Part shown: one piece after another, positions 24,501 through 35,500 of the stretch
How positions within the stretch are numbered: position 1 is the stretch's first letter
How the letters are laid out: each line of letters opens with the position of its first letter
NCBI RefSeq assembly: GCF_020509005.1
Contig: NC_063023.1
Coordinates: forward strand, 558,001 to 622,000
Reading direction: 5' to 3'
DNA: 64,000 nt
Source: Fulvia fulva
Lineage: Eukaryota; Ascomycota; Dothideomycetes; Mycosphaerellales; Mycosphaerellaceae
Translations under genes and position numbers: made by a program
The notes under the pieces: generated by a model
What the model was told of the DNA's origin: nothing
Databases searched by the model: none
Seen by the model: the letters and a program-made list of their open reading frames with translations, nothing else

Positions 24501-26511
24501 GAGTCCCCCTCTCTTCTAGGTACCTAGGTCCTTTAGGGTATTAAGGGCAATTACGTTACTCGCTATTAAGTCGAGTACTTCGTCGGCTATAGGTTACGGC
24601 TATATAAGGCTTTCCTAGGAAGGGTAGTATATGTTAAAGTCTCCTACTACGATATAGTACCCTTGTCTCTTAAGCGCACTATCTAGGTGTCTACAGACCG
24701 CTAGGTCGCGGCTAGACCTCGAGGCTAGCGGTTATATATATAGGTTATATATCTAGGTGCTACCTACGTAGTATACTACCTCCTAGTTGGATTCTAGTAT
24801 GTCCTTACTAATATAGAAGCACGTACGGGGTCTACCGTCGCCTCGTAGGTATGTCGTATAGCCTAGTAACTTATAGGTCGTTAGTCTCTTATAGTACGGG
24901 TTAATCTATAGCTCCTAGATTATGAGGACGTAGTAGACGCGCGGGTCCGCCTCGTATAGGAAATAGTTCTAGACTATATCCTTGCTATAGTTAACGTTAT
25001 ACTAGATAATACTAAGCGTGTCGAGGCTAGTTATCGGTATCGACAATCATTTCTTCTATATCGTCCTATGTCCTACTACCCTATACGTCCTAGTCTACGC
25101 CTATCGGCTATATACTAAAGGGGAGCCGGGCCTAGTTAGATTTCCTCGCCGTAGCTAGTAGAGTACGTAGCCTCCCGTACGCCCTAGGTTACGTATCCTT
25201 TATATCGTTCTCGGCCCTAGGGCGCTTATACCCGACCGCCGCTAGTTAGTTCCGGTGTAGGCTAGCCTTACGGTCGCCGTAGAATCTTAGGGCGACGGTT
25301 CTATTTGCAATTGCCTTGTTTTTCGCTAGTTTCCGCTATAGGCATTCCGTACTATACGATAGGTAGTACCCCGGACAGTTCGCGTACCGTCTCGTAGTCG
25401 ATATATAGTCCCTAGATATATAGTCTCCTATATAGTTCGAGTAGGCCTACTTGTTTATATACGTATAGGTTTGGTGTCTATACTGTTAGTATTTGAAGTA
25501 TTAGAGGACACGAAAGGATAAGGAGTGCTTTTCTACTATCTTAAGGCTATATTACTAGACTAGGCCTTATTCTATCGCTAGATCCGCCGCTTTCGCGTCT
25601 TATAGCTATACTATTAGCGCCGAGGCCTTCTTGCCTTCTAGCCATTTCCTATAGAGCCAAGTCGCCTTCTAGATTAGAGAGTTAAGAGTGACCGGGTTGT
25701 CCTCTTAGAGAGCGCGTAGGTGACCCTAGTTAGTTAGGTCAAACTCCTTAGGTATATCGTAGACTAGGATCGTAAATTGTTTCGTTAAGACCTTCGCTAA
25801 TGCCGCAACCTTAGATGCCTACTATAGCTATGCCTCTAGGTGCCTCCTAGTAGTAGTAGAGCTAGTATAGATCTATAGAGTGCCGTTAGACTATTAGTTC
25901 ACTACGACTACCCCTAGTTAGTTAATTCGTTAGGCGAGCTCCTTATTCGATAGCTTCGTAACTTCGGCCTAGTCTTCCTTTGCTATAATACGGATCGTAA
26001 CTACATCGTACGTTAGGCGGGGGCCTAGTATCGATGCCGCGACCGATGCCTAGCTATAGGGGTGTTGATTCCGGGTGGCCTTACTAATCGCCTAGGACGT
26101 CGTCCTTATTTCTTATTACCCTCGGTAATACGATAGTACAAGCGCCGTGCGTAGCTAAGTGATCATTACCTATAGAGACCGGTAAGGGAGCTGATCGTTA
26201 GTTTCTATACTTTTTACGTCCTCTATAAGTTGCTACTACTTGTCTTAGGGGGGCTTCGCCTATAGGGCCGTAGGCGCCGTTAGTACCGTAGCCTAGGCTA
26301 CTATTACCTAGGAGTTGCCTAATGTAGCTAGGCACCTCCGCGGCGTTTAGAGCTAAAGAAATAGGGCGAAGAGAGCTTCAAGCTGTCTAGATTAAATAAG
26401 GTAGAACTCTCTTAGTCCTAGGGGTAGTGGCCTGCTTTATATATCGTTAGAATGGCCTTAATAAGAGCTTTCGAATATGTCGTGTTTTGGCGTAGAGATC
26501 GATAGTCCGGC
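21580..26511 (-). mobile_element. LINE-A, full-length copy inserted in Gyp-1
   Basis: Minus-strand twin of 6,923-11,888, about 4.93 kb, with the tail (gatagatagatag on the plus strand) at 21,580-21,596 and the 5' end at 26,511. A perfect 15-bp TSD aagtcttatattata lies at 21,565-21,579 and 26,512-26,526. It carries an ORF1 relic (about 26,450-25,040) and an ORF2 relic (about 25,030-21,730). The RT region includes a still-open stretch at 23,744-23,538 covering the KKSPRPDRIL block. The FVDD site is near 23,010. It is heavily RIPped, but some TG/CA-containing codons survive compared with the forward copy. Confidence 0.92.
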
Positions 26512-28795
26512 AAGTCTTATATTATATATATTGCTTCGTATAGATACTCCTATATATCGCTTATTCTCTTTACGAAAGCGTCGGCCGATTATACGTTAAG
26601 CTTCTACTTAGCGGGTATCGCTCGGATCGGAAGGTCTAGCTCGCCGTCTACGTATCGCGGTAGTTTACCGTAGTTAGCTATAAATAGTAACACTCCCGTA
26701 CTTTTAGATACTCTATTATTAGCTATAAATTCTACTAGCGGTAGCCAATCCGGCTAGTCGTCCTAGGTATAGTTAATAAAAGCTCGGAGGTACTTTTCTA
26801 TTTCCTTATTCGTGTTCTCGCTCTATCTATCGGTTTCGGGGTAGTATCTAGTAGACAACTTTCGCTTAATCTATAGTAACTCGTAGAGGCGTTACTAGAA
26901 TACTAATAACTATTACGGACCGCGATTAGACGTAATCGACTTAAGGAGCCCGTACCTACTAAACACGTACTTAATATAGATATACGCGATATACTCGGCC
27001 TTTATACTTAGTACTAGGATTAGGTGCCCCTCCTTACTTAGTCTATTAGTTACTATTAGGACGTTCTAATAGGTCTAGCTATCGGTAGTATAGCGTCCTT
27101 TAGGTAGCTCGACTACGAAGTCTATAGCTACGTCTTCCTAGGTATCGAATAGAATCGGTATCGGGTATAGTAGGCTATATAGCTTTTTGGTTAAAGCCGT
27201 AGTGTTTATATATACTCGATAACTACGGTAGAAAGTACGAACGGTACGCGCTATCCTCGGCTATACGTAGTACTAGGTGACCTTCTTATACGTCTTAGCT
27301 CTTCCTAGATGTCCGGTAGTAGGTATATCATAGAAGGACTTAATAATTCGGCTATAGACCGTATAATACTTATCTTCGGACGGTAAAACGAATAGTCTAA
27401 GCCCGCTAAACCGGTTCTTTATATAGATTATATCGTTAATAATAATAGCGTCGCGGTCGTTAAGCTTACTACTACGGAGTAAAGTCACCTTCTATTTATC
27501 GCGGAGTTACTATAGAGCTTCTTAGGCGTTGTCTTAGTTATATAGATTCCGGATATCGGTCTCGAGGCCCTAGTCAATAAATATACTAGTATTCGTAGTC
27601 GTAGCTATAGATATAATCCTACTAGCTAAGAGACTTAGAGCCTTAGAGGCGGAGACGTTTATTCCTACTATACTAAGGAATTGTTTAGGGCCGAGTAGTA
27701 CGCGGTTTTAGTATTATCGGCGTAAATTGTTAGTATTATACCGCTCTAGTAGGTCCTACGTCCGTCGTATTAGGCTATTAGGCTTTCTACCTTATTTACC
27801 CGGTCGATATACGATCTTAAAGAAGAACTAGGAGAGGAATTCGGCCTAGCGTACTTAGCGTCGGTTTAGCTCTTTCGTAGTTATAAACTACTCTAGGTTT
27901 TTATAGTCGGAGTAGACGAGTACCGGCTTACCGCTATCTTATAGGTTCTTAAAGTAGCCTTCCTTACTATCTATATCTCCGGCTATAAGCTTAGGCCGCT
28001 ATTCTTCGAAGGCCTTAACGATCGTAAGTAGTTCCTTATCGTAGATATCGTAATTACATTCCTAGGTAGACATCTTCTTAGAAAGGTAAGCGATAGGCCG
28101 TAGTACGCCGTCTTTATCTCGCTAGCTAAGTATAGTAGCCGTTACGAAGTTAGATATATTAGTTTCGAGTACTGTCTCTCTTCCGGGTTTAAATATAGCT
28201 AATACGATACCTTCGGCGTCCGTGAATACCTATTTAAGTCCCTTAAATACGGATTGACATTCTAGGGACTATATAAAAACTACGTCCTTCTTAGTAAGCC
28301 TAACTAGCGGTAGGACGATCTTACTATAGTTCTTAATAAATCTTCGGTAAAAGCCTACGGATCCGTTAAACGCGAGGATATCCTTAGCCGACTACGGCGT
28401 AGCCTAGTCTCGTATAGCCTATACTTTAGCTAGGTCTATAGACACGCCGTCCTTACTAATAATAAGGCCTAGGTACCTCGTAGATTACGTATAGAACTCG
28501 TACTTACAAAAGTCTAGTCATAATCCCGCGCCTTAAATCTTCTAAAGGACCTTCTTTATATATTCTATATACTCTTCCCGGGTATCGCTAAAGATAAGAA
28601 TGTCGTCTAAGTATATAGAGCAGAAATTATAAAGGAACTCGCGAAGAGTATCGTTAATATAAGACTAAAATGTGCCTAGCGTATTATATAATCTAAACGG
28701 CATTACTAAGTACTCGAACTATCTATATCTAGTAGTAAATACGGTCTTCTATTCGTAACCCTCTATAATACGGATACGATTAAAGGCGGCGACTA
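26512..28795 (-). pseudogene. Gyp-1 RT C-terminus, RNase H and integrase core
   Basis: On the minus strand from 28,790 this reads as the rest of the reverse transcriptase (continuing from 33,525), RNase H (about 28,290-27,800) and integrase. The integrase starts with the zinc-binding N-terminal region near 27,488-27,273 (VYSRIIKSFYDIPTTGHLGR, with the expected His pair mostly preserved) and continues into the catalytic core near 27,150-26,700. Cop-1 splits it from the first half of the RT at TSD gacta. The frame is broken repeatedly by TAG. Confidence 0.8.
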
Positions 28796-29013
28796 TGTTA
28801 AACAGGTACGAGTTGCGCAGCAGTGGAAGACGGCGGATCACACCAAAGACGAAGAAGGACCCAATGGGATAGCGTGTATCTACATACAGTATCGCCGGTG
28901 TTGGTGTAGGTGTTTCAGGAGGGACAGCTGTACTCAGGACTTGACTAGCAAGCCCTGATTACTAATCCCCCTAAGCACTCAATGTTGACCCTATGACCTG
29001 CATATTCTCAACA
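28796..29013 (-). repeat. Cop-1 3' LTR
   Basis: 218 bp with no difference from 33,307-33,524 that I can find. A purine-rich tract (gtgggag on the minus strand) abuts its inner edge at about 29,014-29,020, fitting the plus-strand primer site. Confidence 0.95.
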
Positions 29014-29389
29014 CTCCCACTCAGGTCAGAAGGTCTCAAACAATCCCTTATACAAGCTAGAGCTGCCTCACAAAGTTTTGAAACTGCTGGCCATTGAGGG
29101 GCTTAGTCAGCCCATCAGCAACTATGTCCTTTGTGTGGCAGTAATCCACTGCAATCTTCTTTTGCCACTAGAGATTCCTGACATAGTAGTATGCCACATC
29201 AATATGCTTTGACCTGTCATGGACATGGGCATTTTTGACAAAGGTCAAAGCTGCTTGGTTGTCACCCATAAGCTTCACGGGTCTCAGCTCATCAACAGTA
29301 CTGCTTGCCTTCATCCTAGGTTGGAATGAACACTCTCCAACCAGGTCAGGACACCTCATCTCTCTAAGGACTGCAGCAAGAAACTGTGA
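29014..29389 (-). pseudogene. Cop-1 RNase H relic
   Basis: C-terminal RNase H of the copia polyprotein, minus strand. Visible are KLMGDNQAALTFVKN, SKHIDVAYYYVRNL and, beyond a stop, VDYCHTKDIVADGLTKPL, the usual end of copia RNase H. TAG stops lie at 29,390-29,392 (after AAK) and 29,168-29,170 (after RNL). Cop-2 has the same region at about 40,940-41,300. Confidence 0.8.
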
Positions 29390-30967
29390 CTACTTAGCTG
29401 CTGCATTCATGGCCATGAACTCAGCCTCCATTGTTGATGTGGCAACAGACTTCTGCTTCCTACTCATCCAGGACACAGGTGATCCACAAAGGAACCACAC
29501 ATGTCCAAGGATTGAGACTCTGTCTGCCTTGTCTATGGCATAATCAGAATCTGAGTATCCCTGGAGAATACCTCCTCCTCTTCTGTACATCAAGCCCAGG
29601 TCTGGGTATGATCTCAGATATCTGGAGAGTTTCTTCAAGGCTCTAAGATGTTGCTTTGAAGGGTCAGCAACATATGAGCTGATTCTTCCAAGGGGGAAAG
29701 CAAGGTCTGGCCTTGTCATTGTCATTGGCCACATCCAGGTACCATTGCAACTCTGGTACTCCTGTTTGTTGCACCTCTCATCCATAGTAGCTGAAGGTCT
29801 CAGATCCTCATAGCTGTCCATAGGTGAGAGTGTGGGTGTGGCCTTCTCTGGAGAGATGCCCATCTTGGCAAGGTTAGTTTGGATGTAGTGTCCTTGATCA
29901 AGCTTTACAGTACCTTGGGACCTGTTTCTTGTAATCCTCATTCCAAGGATCTTCTCAGGTTCCCCAAGATCTTTGATCTTGAACACTCTTCTAAATTCAG
30001 CCTTGAACCACTGAACATCTGACAGCTTTGGAGCTGCAATGGGGATGTCATCCACATAGGTGAGGACCATGATGTCTCTTCCTCTGTGGATGAGTAGGCA
30101 TGGATCCACCTGGGACTAGGTGGATCCAATCTGTTCTAGCTTGGCAACACAGAGCTTGTTCTAATCTCTAGCTGCTTGCTTCAGTCCATACAGGCTTCTA
30201 AGGACCTTGAAGACCATATTTGGTGGAATTTCGACACCTGGGGGTGGGATCATGTAGATGTCTTCAAGAAGGCTGCTTTCGGTGAAAGCATTGTTCACAT
30301 CCACCTGGTGCATCTCAAGATCTCTCTCACATACTACAGCCATGAAGACCCTAAGGGTATCATGCCTAACAGTAGGTGCAAAGGTCTTTTCAAAGTCAAC
30401 ACCATATTTCTGTGAAAACCCTCTTACAACCAGTCTTGCCTTGAACTCTTCAATGGCTCCACTGATCATTCTTTTCACATCAAAAACCCACTTAGATGTA
30501 ACCAGGTTTGCACCCCTTGGTAGTACAACTGGATCCAAGGTGTTGTTGCTTCCTAAGGCAATAAGTTCTTTCTGGATTGCCTCTTTCCACATATGTCCCC
30601 AATTGGGGTCTCCCACTGCCTCCTTATAGGACTTTGGGATTGGCACTTCCTGCCGGTAGGCTATGGCCTGCCTAACAGCAGCAAATGCATATCCCTCCAC
30701 ATCATTCAGGATTTCCTCAACCCAGCTCATAGTTGGATCAAGATGAAACATCTGAGCAATCAATGCCCTATGATGCTTGGCTTCATGCTCAGCAGAGCCA
30801 TCATCTTCATCCCCCCTTGACCTCTTGTTGCCTGCAAGCTGAGGTGGCTGTTGAGGTTGATCCTCCTGAACAAGTTCCTCTTCCTTTTCTTTTCTTGGAG
30901 TCCCCTCTACTCCAATCTTCTGGTACTCTCTAATGTCTTTTGGAGGTTGGGGAAGTTGCACAAACAC
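29390..30967 (-). pseudogene. Cop-1 reverse transcriptase relic
   Basis: Copia-type RT (RVT_2) on the minus strand. The start of the domain (DPNWGHMWKEAIQKELIAL, then SKWVFDVKR, ARLVVRGFSQ and HQVDVNNAFTES) lies at 30,640-30,250. The catalytic LTYVDDIPI lies near 30,060-30,040. The connection to RNase H (MTRPDLAFPLGR) lies near 29,710. Two amber codons at 30,161-30,163 and 30,116-30,118 split the domain. Cop-2 keeps TGG at the first of these positions, so in Cop-1 this is a Trp-to-stop change. A polar linker rich in Glu/Gln precedes it (about 30,967-30,750). Confidence 0.85.
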
Positions 30968-31479
30968 TGTTTTAGCAAGGAAAGAATTTCCCTTGCACCA
31001 TCACTACGGATTGCAGATAGAAAACACCTTGAGCTGTTCTCTACCTGAACCTTCCATTCCTTTAGAGCTGTAGGAGCATCACTCCTAGCCTTCAAAGGGA
31101 CTACCCACTTCTTCCTCAAGAAGTTGTCTACAATCTCAAGCCAGTACTTGAAGCCAAGTCTTGAGACTGCACCTTGAAAAGGCCCACAGATGTCAATAGA
31201 GATGAGGGCCAGCCTCTCTCCTTTCCTCTCTGTGGCAGGTCCTTTGAACTTCCTCATGTCTGCAAGGGAGCAGACCTTGCAGTTCTGGTGTTCAGAAGGA
31301 ACAGGAATGGGATCTTTCTTGTCAGTGACTCTATGCAGGTTTCTTAGCAGTCCCTTGCTAAGGTGTGCACATCTTCTATGCTATAGCTCCCACTGGTCCT
31401 GGGACTCAGTGGCAGTCATAGCCTGTTCCAATTCACACTCAAAATGTGTACCTAACTTGGACAGATCCAAGTCATGCTC
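30968..31479 (-). pseudogene. Cop-1 integrase, core deleted
   Basis: A GAG-pre-integrase zinc region (HRRCAHLSKGLL, then CKVCSLADM) is followed by the start of the rve catalytic core: SIDICGPF with the first catalytic Asp near 31,190 and a second Asp in the IRSDGAREI block near 31,000. The sequence then jumps straight into the linker before RT. The third catalytic residue (Glu) and the rest of the core are absent. Cop-2 retains about 700 bp here (about 36,382-37,082). A TAG at 31,381-31,383 also interrupts the zinc region. No active integrase can be made. Confidence 0.85.
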
Positions 31480-31930
31480 CTATAGAGAGGCATATGCTTG
31501 AGGCATAGCTTCAAGCTGCTCTGAAACACTTTGAATGAATGGAACACCCCCTCTCAGCTTTGTCTGGACAACAGGTTTTCCAGGAAGGGATTTGAGGGTG
31601 AAACTGGGCGGTTGGACAGCAAACTGTTGGCTGAACTGATTCCAAGAGACAAGGCTAACTCCAAGGCCAGGAACAAACAAAACATTCTTCAAGACAATCT
31701 GCTTCCCAGAAGGACCACCCATCACTGCACTCCCCTCATGTGTGGCATGTAGGTAGCCACCCCCAACCTTGATCCACTTCCTCTTCTGAAGAGGTTTCAG
31801 GGTCCTGAAAAGTGAATCCTGGTCAGTCATATGGGATGAAGCACAAGAGTCAAGCAACCACTCTGAGGAGGGGTACTTGCTTTTGGCTTCCACAGTTGAA
31901 TGGGCAACCTCATCAACTTCATCATCCTCT
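31480..31930 (-). pseudogene. Cop-1 protease relic
   Basis: Retropepsin-type copia protease on the minus strand. The active-site region is WLLDSCASSHMT near 31,860-31,820, where copia proteases usually have DSGAS. The Gly-to-Cys difference may be family variation or damage. Downstream blocks are IKVGGGYL, LKNVLFVPGL and SLVSWNQF, all typical. It ends at a TAG (31,480-31,482). The frame does not match the gag segment, because about 47 bp present in Cop-2 at the junction are missing. Confidence 0.75.
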
Positions 31931-32681
31931 GATGGTGTCTCAGGGTCTGATAAGTCTTCCTGGGTTGCACAGGCTCTTCCTTGTAAGGTCCTTCATCACC
32001 ACTAGGATGTCCCTCAGGCTTGGGGATGGGGACCTCGTTCTCGGTGGTGATGATTGTCTCTTTGCAACAGAGGTGTTTCCTCTGTTGAGCTTGTCCTTCC
32101 TGACGGCATGCTTGGCTCCAGAGAGGTGTGGGCAATCCTTGATCACATGATCACCATCACAGAGATGGCAGGTGATCTTGCCCTGGAAACCTCTTCCTAC
32201 AAACATTGCTGTTTCCTTGGATGCAACTTCCAGCCTGGATTCATGTGACTCAAGCAGTTGTAGACAATCTTCATATGACAGTCCTGGCTAGGCCAGGATA
32301 GTGTTCTTGGTCCCAAGATACACCTCAGGCAGGGCTTGAAGCAGATGCTTCAGCTTCCTTGTAGGCTCTCTGTAGTGAGCCTCTGCTGGGTCAACTTCAG
32401 CAATCCTTCTTACAAGATTGCCAAGGTGGACCCAGGCCTGTCTGATGGTCATGCCATCTATCATTCTGAAGTTGATCAATTCTTGAACAACTGTCATTGC
32501 ATATGCAGCATGAACCTTGCTGTACTTTGCCCTCATCTTGAGCCAGATCTCTCCAGCTTGTCTCATCTATTTGCTTTCCTCCAAACTGGACTGTATCTTG
32601 ACTCTTCAAGTCCAGGTAAGGGATCTGATGACTCAGATGGTGTTGAGGAGCTGGGTGTGCTTGATAATAGATGGCCTCCAT
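31931..32681 (-). pseudogene. Cop-1 gag relic
   Basis: UBN2-type Gag on the minus strand. A helical capsid stretch (EIWLKMRAKYSK, then INFRMIDGMTIRQAWVHLGN) is followed by a CCHC zinc knuckle at about 32,175-32,135 (CHLCDGDHVIKDC) and a basic tail. An amber codon at 32,288-32,290 separates capsid from knuckle, and another at 32,567-32,569 precedes the MRQAGEIW block, so the true N-terminus lies further right (toward 32,730) in an interrupted frame. The knuckle ligands are intact. Confidence 0.75.
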
Positions 32682-33289
32682 CTACAACCCAAAGCACATC
32701 TTGAGCTTCAAGATGGTCTTGTATCAATGAGAACCATGTCCTCTAGTTGTCCTTGGTTAGGATAGGTGCTGCTCTCCTCCTACCAAGGGTGCTGTGTCCG
32801 GTTTCCTCCATGCTTTTATATATAGGACAGGATGGCTGCCTACAGAAGAAAGGTATTCGTTCGTACGCGATCGGATCGATAGGAGGTGAACCGAACGCGA
32901 GGTTGATAGTGGAGAGAATGGCTGTCCACAAGAAAGCGAGGAAAGTCGGTCGTAAGGATCGTGTTTCTGAGACACTGTCTGTAGCTCTCTCAGGGGAGGG
33001 TGTTCTGAGACACTACGGCTCTCTCAGACGGAACAGTTAGTCGATGCGAACGCGATGTCCGGAGAGCGACTCTTCTCAGTAAGCTCGCCCACTTGTCTGA
33101 GGTATTGGCACAGGCTCCCTGACTCGGAGTCTGACAGTGCCTCACTAGGCTCTTTCACGTCTTATATGCACCTACAGCGCGGCTGTAGCTTCCTGTGCAA
33201 TGCGGGTGCGGCCTCCAGTCTGCCTTCCTTTTGTTCTGAAGAGGAATAACTCCAATACGACTTTGTCGAGGGTGAAACACCCAGTTGCT

Positions 33290-33306
33290 AACTCGGGCTC
33301 ATAACC
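33290..33306 (-). other. Cop-1 primer-binding site (initiator tRNA-Met half)
   Basis: Immediately inside the 5' LTR the minus strand reads GGTTATGAGCCCGAGTT. This is complementary to the anticodon stem-loop of initiator tRNA-Met (core gggctcataacc). Drosophila copia and several fungal copia elements prime from such a tRNA half. The RIPped Cop-2 has the corresponding site at 33,990-34,006. Confidence 0.65.
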
Positions 33307-33524
33307 TGTTAAACAGGTACGAGTTGCGCAGCAGTGGAAGACGGCGGATCACACCAAAGACGAAGAAGGACCCAATGGGATAGCGTGTATCTACATACAG
33401 TATCGCCGGTGTTGGTGTAGGTGTTTCAGGAGGGACAGCTGTACTCAGGACTTGACTAGCAAGCCCTGATTACTAATCCCCCTAAGCACTCAATGTTGAC
33501 CCTATGACCTGCATATTCTCAACA
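33307..33524 (-). repeat. Cop-1 5' LTR
   Basis: 218 bp, reading identical to 28,796-29,013. TG at the plus-strand start and CA at the end. Followed by TSD gacta. Confidence 0.95.
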
Positions 33525-33755
33525 GACTATATCGAGCTTAGTAAACTACTTCTTACCCGCTATCCTATTAAGCGTATCTTATATTAAGGGGATAGGGTAC
33601 CTAGACTTTAACGTAATAGCGTTTAGGCCGCGATAGTCTACGTATATCCGAAGTCTACTACTAGGCTTATATACTATAAATACGGGCGAAGCTATATCCG
33701 CTCGTCCTACGTACCTTCGAATCTTCTAGTCGGCTAGGTAGCTATCCGTCTAACG
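33525..33755 (-). pseudogene. Gyp-1 RT segment between Cop-1 and Cop-2
   Basis: 230 bp of minus-strand Ty3/gypsy reverse transcriptase: [20 protein letters not shown], then LNAIT, YPIPLI and KKWFTKLDIV. It joins 28,790 on one side and 41,743 on the other once the two copia elements are removed. The last five bases (taacg, 33,751-33,755) are the Cop-2 TSD. Confidence 0.85.
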
Positions 33756-33989
33756 TGTTGAGAATATATAGGCCGTAGGACAAGTATATAGGTATAGGTA
33801 TGTTATATAACTAGATCACGTGACTAGGGTTTACTAGCCTATAGGCTAGTAAACATCCGGACACCTAGTATCTACCTATACTAATACTAGCGATACTATA
33901 TATAGATACACGCTATCCTATTAGGTCCTTCTTTATCTTTTGTATAATCCGCCGTCTTCTACTACTACGTAACTCGTACCTATCTAATA
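33756..33989 (+). repeat. Cop-2 5' LTR
   Basis: 234 bp starting TGTTGAGAATAT. U3 carries TCACGTGA (33,816-33,823) and a 26-bp perfect palindrome (33,829-33,854, arms tttactagcc/ggctagtaaa). The second half matches the Cop-1 LTR apart from CpA to TpA changes. Confidence 0.9.
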
Positions 33990-34479
33990 GGTTATAAGCC
34001 CGGGTTAGTAACTCGGTATTTCACCCTCGACAAAGTCGTATTAGAGTTATTCCTCTTTAGAACAAAAGGAAGGCAGACTAGAGGCCGCACCCGCCTTATA
34101 TAGGAAGCTATAGCCGTGCTATAGGTATATATAAGACGTAAAAGAGCCTAGTAAGGCACTATTAGACTCCGAGTTAGGGAGCCTATACTAATACCTTAGA
34201 CAAGTAGGCGAGCTTACTAAGAAGAGTCGCTCTCCGGACATCGCGTTCGTATCGACTAACTGTTTATTCTAAGAGAGCCGTAGTGTCTTAGAAACCCCCT
34301 CTACTAAGAGAGTTATACTATAGTGTCTTAGTACTAATACAATCCTTCGACTTTCCTCCCCTTCCCGGCGGATAGCTATCCTCTCCGCTATTAAGCTCGC
34401 GTTCGTTTTATCCTATTTCGATCCGATCGCGTACGACCGAATATATCCTTTTACCTAAGGGCAGCTAACCTATCCCTTA

Positions 34480-35500
34480 ACTTACAAAAATAGAGAACGA
34501 AACTAGGTTTATAAGAAAGAGATTAGCACCTATTCTAATAAGAGAGAACTACGAAACATAGTTCAAGCTAATAAGAATACACCTAGTATTAAAGCAGGTT
34601 AACTAGGTCCTCGAAGACATTATTACGGACATTCCCGCTATAACCCTATCTATAGCGACACCCTCTATATTATCGGAGTCATCCCTTCCTTTAGATTAAG
34701 TAATAAGGAAGGCATCGTATAGACGGCATAATATAACGGCCCTATATAAGATATATATTACAGATGACTAAGAGATGATATACGAGATCCGGTATACGAA
34801 GGAGTTGTAGGAATAGGCTAAAGCCAAATATAAGAGAAGACTTCTCGCTACTAGAAGAAGTTTGCTTTAGCAATATACCAATTTCGTGATAATAGAGGAC
34901 CAGTTAATAGATAACGCCTAGTAGGAGCTTAGCTTAATTATAAGGAGGGCTGTTTTAATCTCGCCTTAGTTCTAAGATATTAAGACTAAGGACAGAAAGA
35001 TCTAGCAACTCTTAGTAGCTCTACTAGACTCATTTAGCTCAATTCGCGATGCAATTGATACCTAGGTGAATCTCTTACTATAAGACATTCTTACAATCCT
35101 TAGGGAGAAGTAAGAATCAATAATTTATTAAGGGACAGCTATATTCGCTAAGAAGGGTTTCTAGGGCAAGCTTACGTACTATCTCTATAATAGTGACCAT
35201 TTTATAAGCAAGTGCCTATACCTTTCTGTAGCTTAGTAGGCTGTTAGGAATAAGGACAAACTAGCTAGGGTTACCTACCCTACTAAGAGACAACCGTCAC
35301 CACCTCGTAGGAGGTCATTATTACTAAACCTTCGTGATGTCCTTAAGGTAATAACGGACCTTACAAAGTAGATAAAGGAGAGCCGTAAGCCAAAGGCCTC
35401 CTCTAGTAAGCCTATAAGGGCCTATACGACCTAGGAAGACGCATTAGACTCTAAGATACTATTAGAAGATAATGATATTGATAAGGTTGCCTATTCTACT
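34480..35500 (+). pseudogene. Cop-2 gag relic
   Basis: Forward Gag region aligned to Cop-1 gag. The zinc knuckle is near 35,160-35,225, where CHLC has become YYLY and only part of the ligand set remains. A following basic and Ser-rich tail reaches the gag/protease junction (35,340-35,450). The junction contains the roughly 47 bp that Cop-1 lacks. Frequent TAG codons are present. Confidence 0.7.

Larger units (their letters stand above)
28796..33524 (-). mobile_element. Cop-1: young, internally deleted Ty1/copia element
   Basis: This 4,729-bp element has LTRs of 218 bp that I read as identical, with TG/CA ends, and a perfect TSD gacta (28,791-28,795 and 33,525-33,529). It is the only repeat here with normal CpA/TpG content, so it postdates the RIP of its surroundings. 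The minus-strand order is LTR-PBS-gag-protease-integrase-RT-RNase H-LTR. Against the RIPped relative Cop-2 it lacks about 700 bp of integrase and about 47 bp at the gag/protease junction. It has at least seven in-frame stops, all TAG. It is therefore defective yet recently inserted. Confidence 0.93.

Noticed and set aside
29235..29543. Plus-strand open frames of 65-123 codons over 29,235-32,704
   Set aside because: They are antisense shadows of the minus-strand Cop-1 polyprotein, whose motifs (YVDD, CCHC, integrase) are clear.
31930..31990. Programmed frameshift between Cop-1 gag and protease
   Set aside because: Cop-2 has about 47 extra bp here and stays in one frame, so a deletion explains the frame change.
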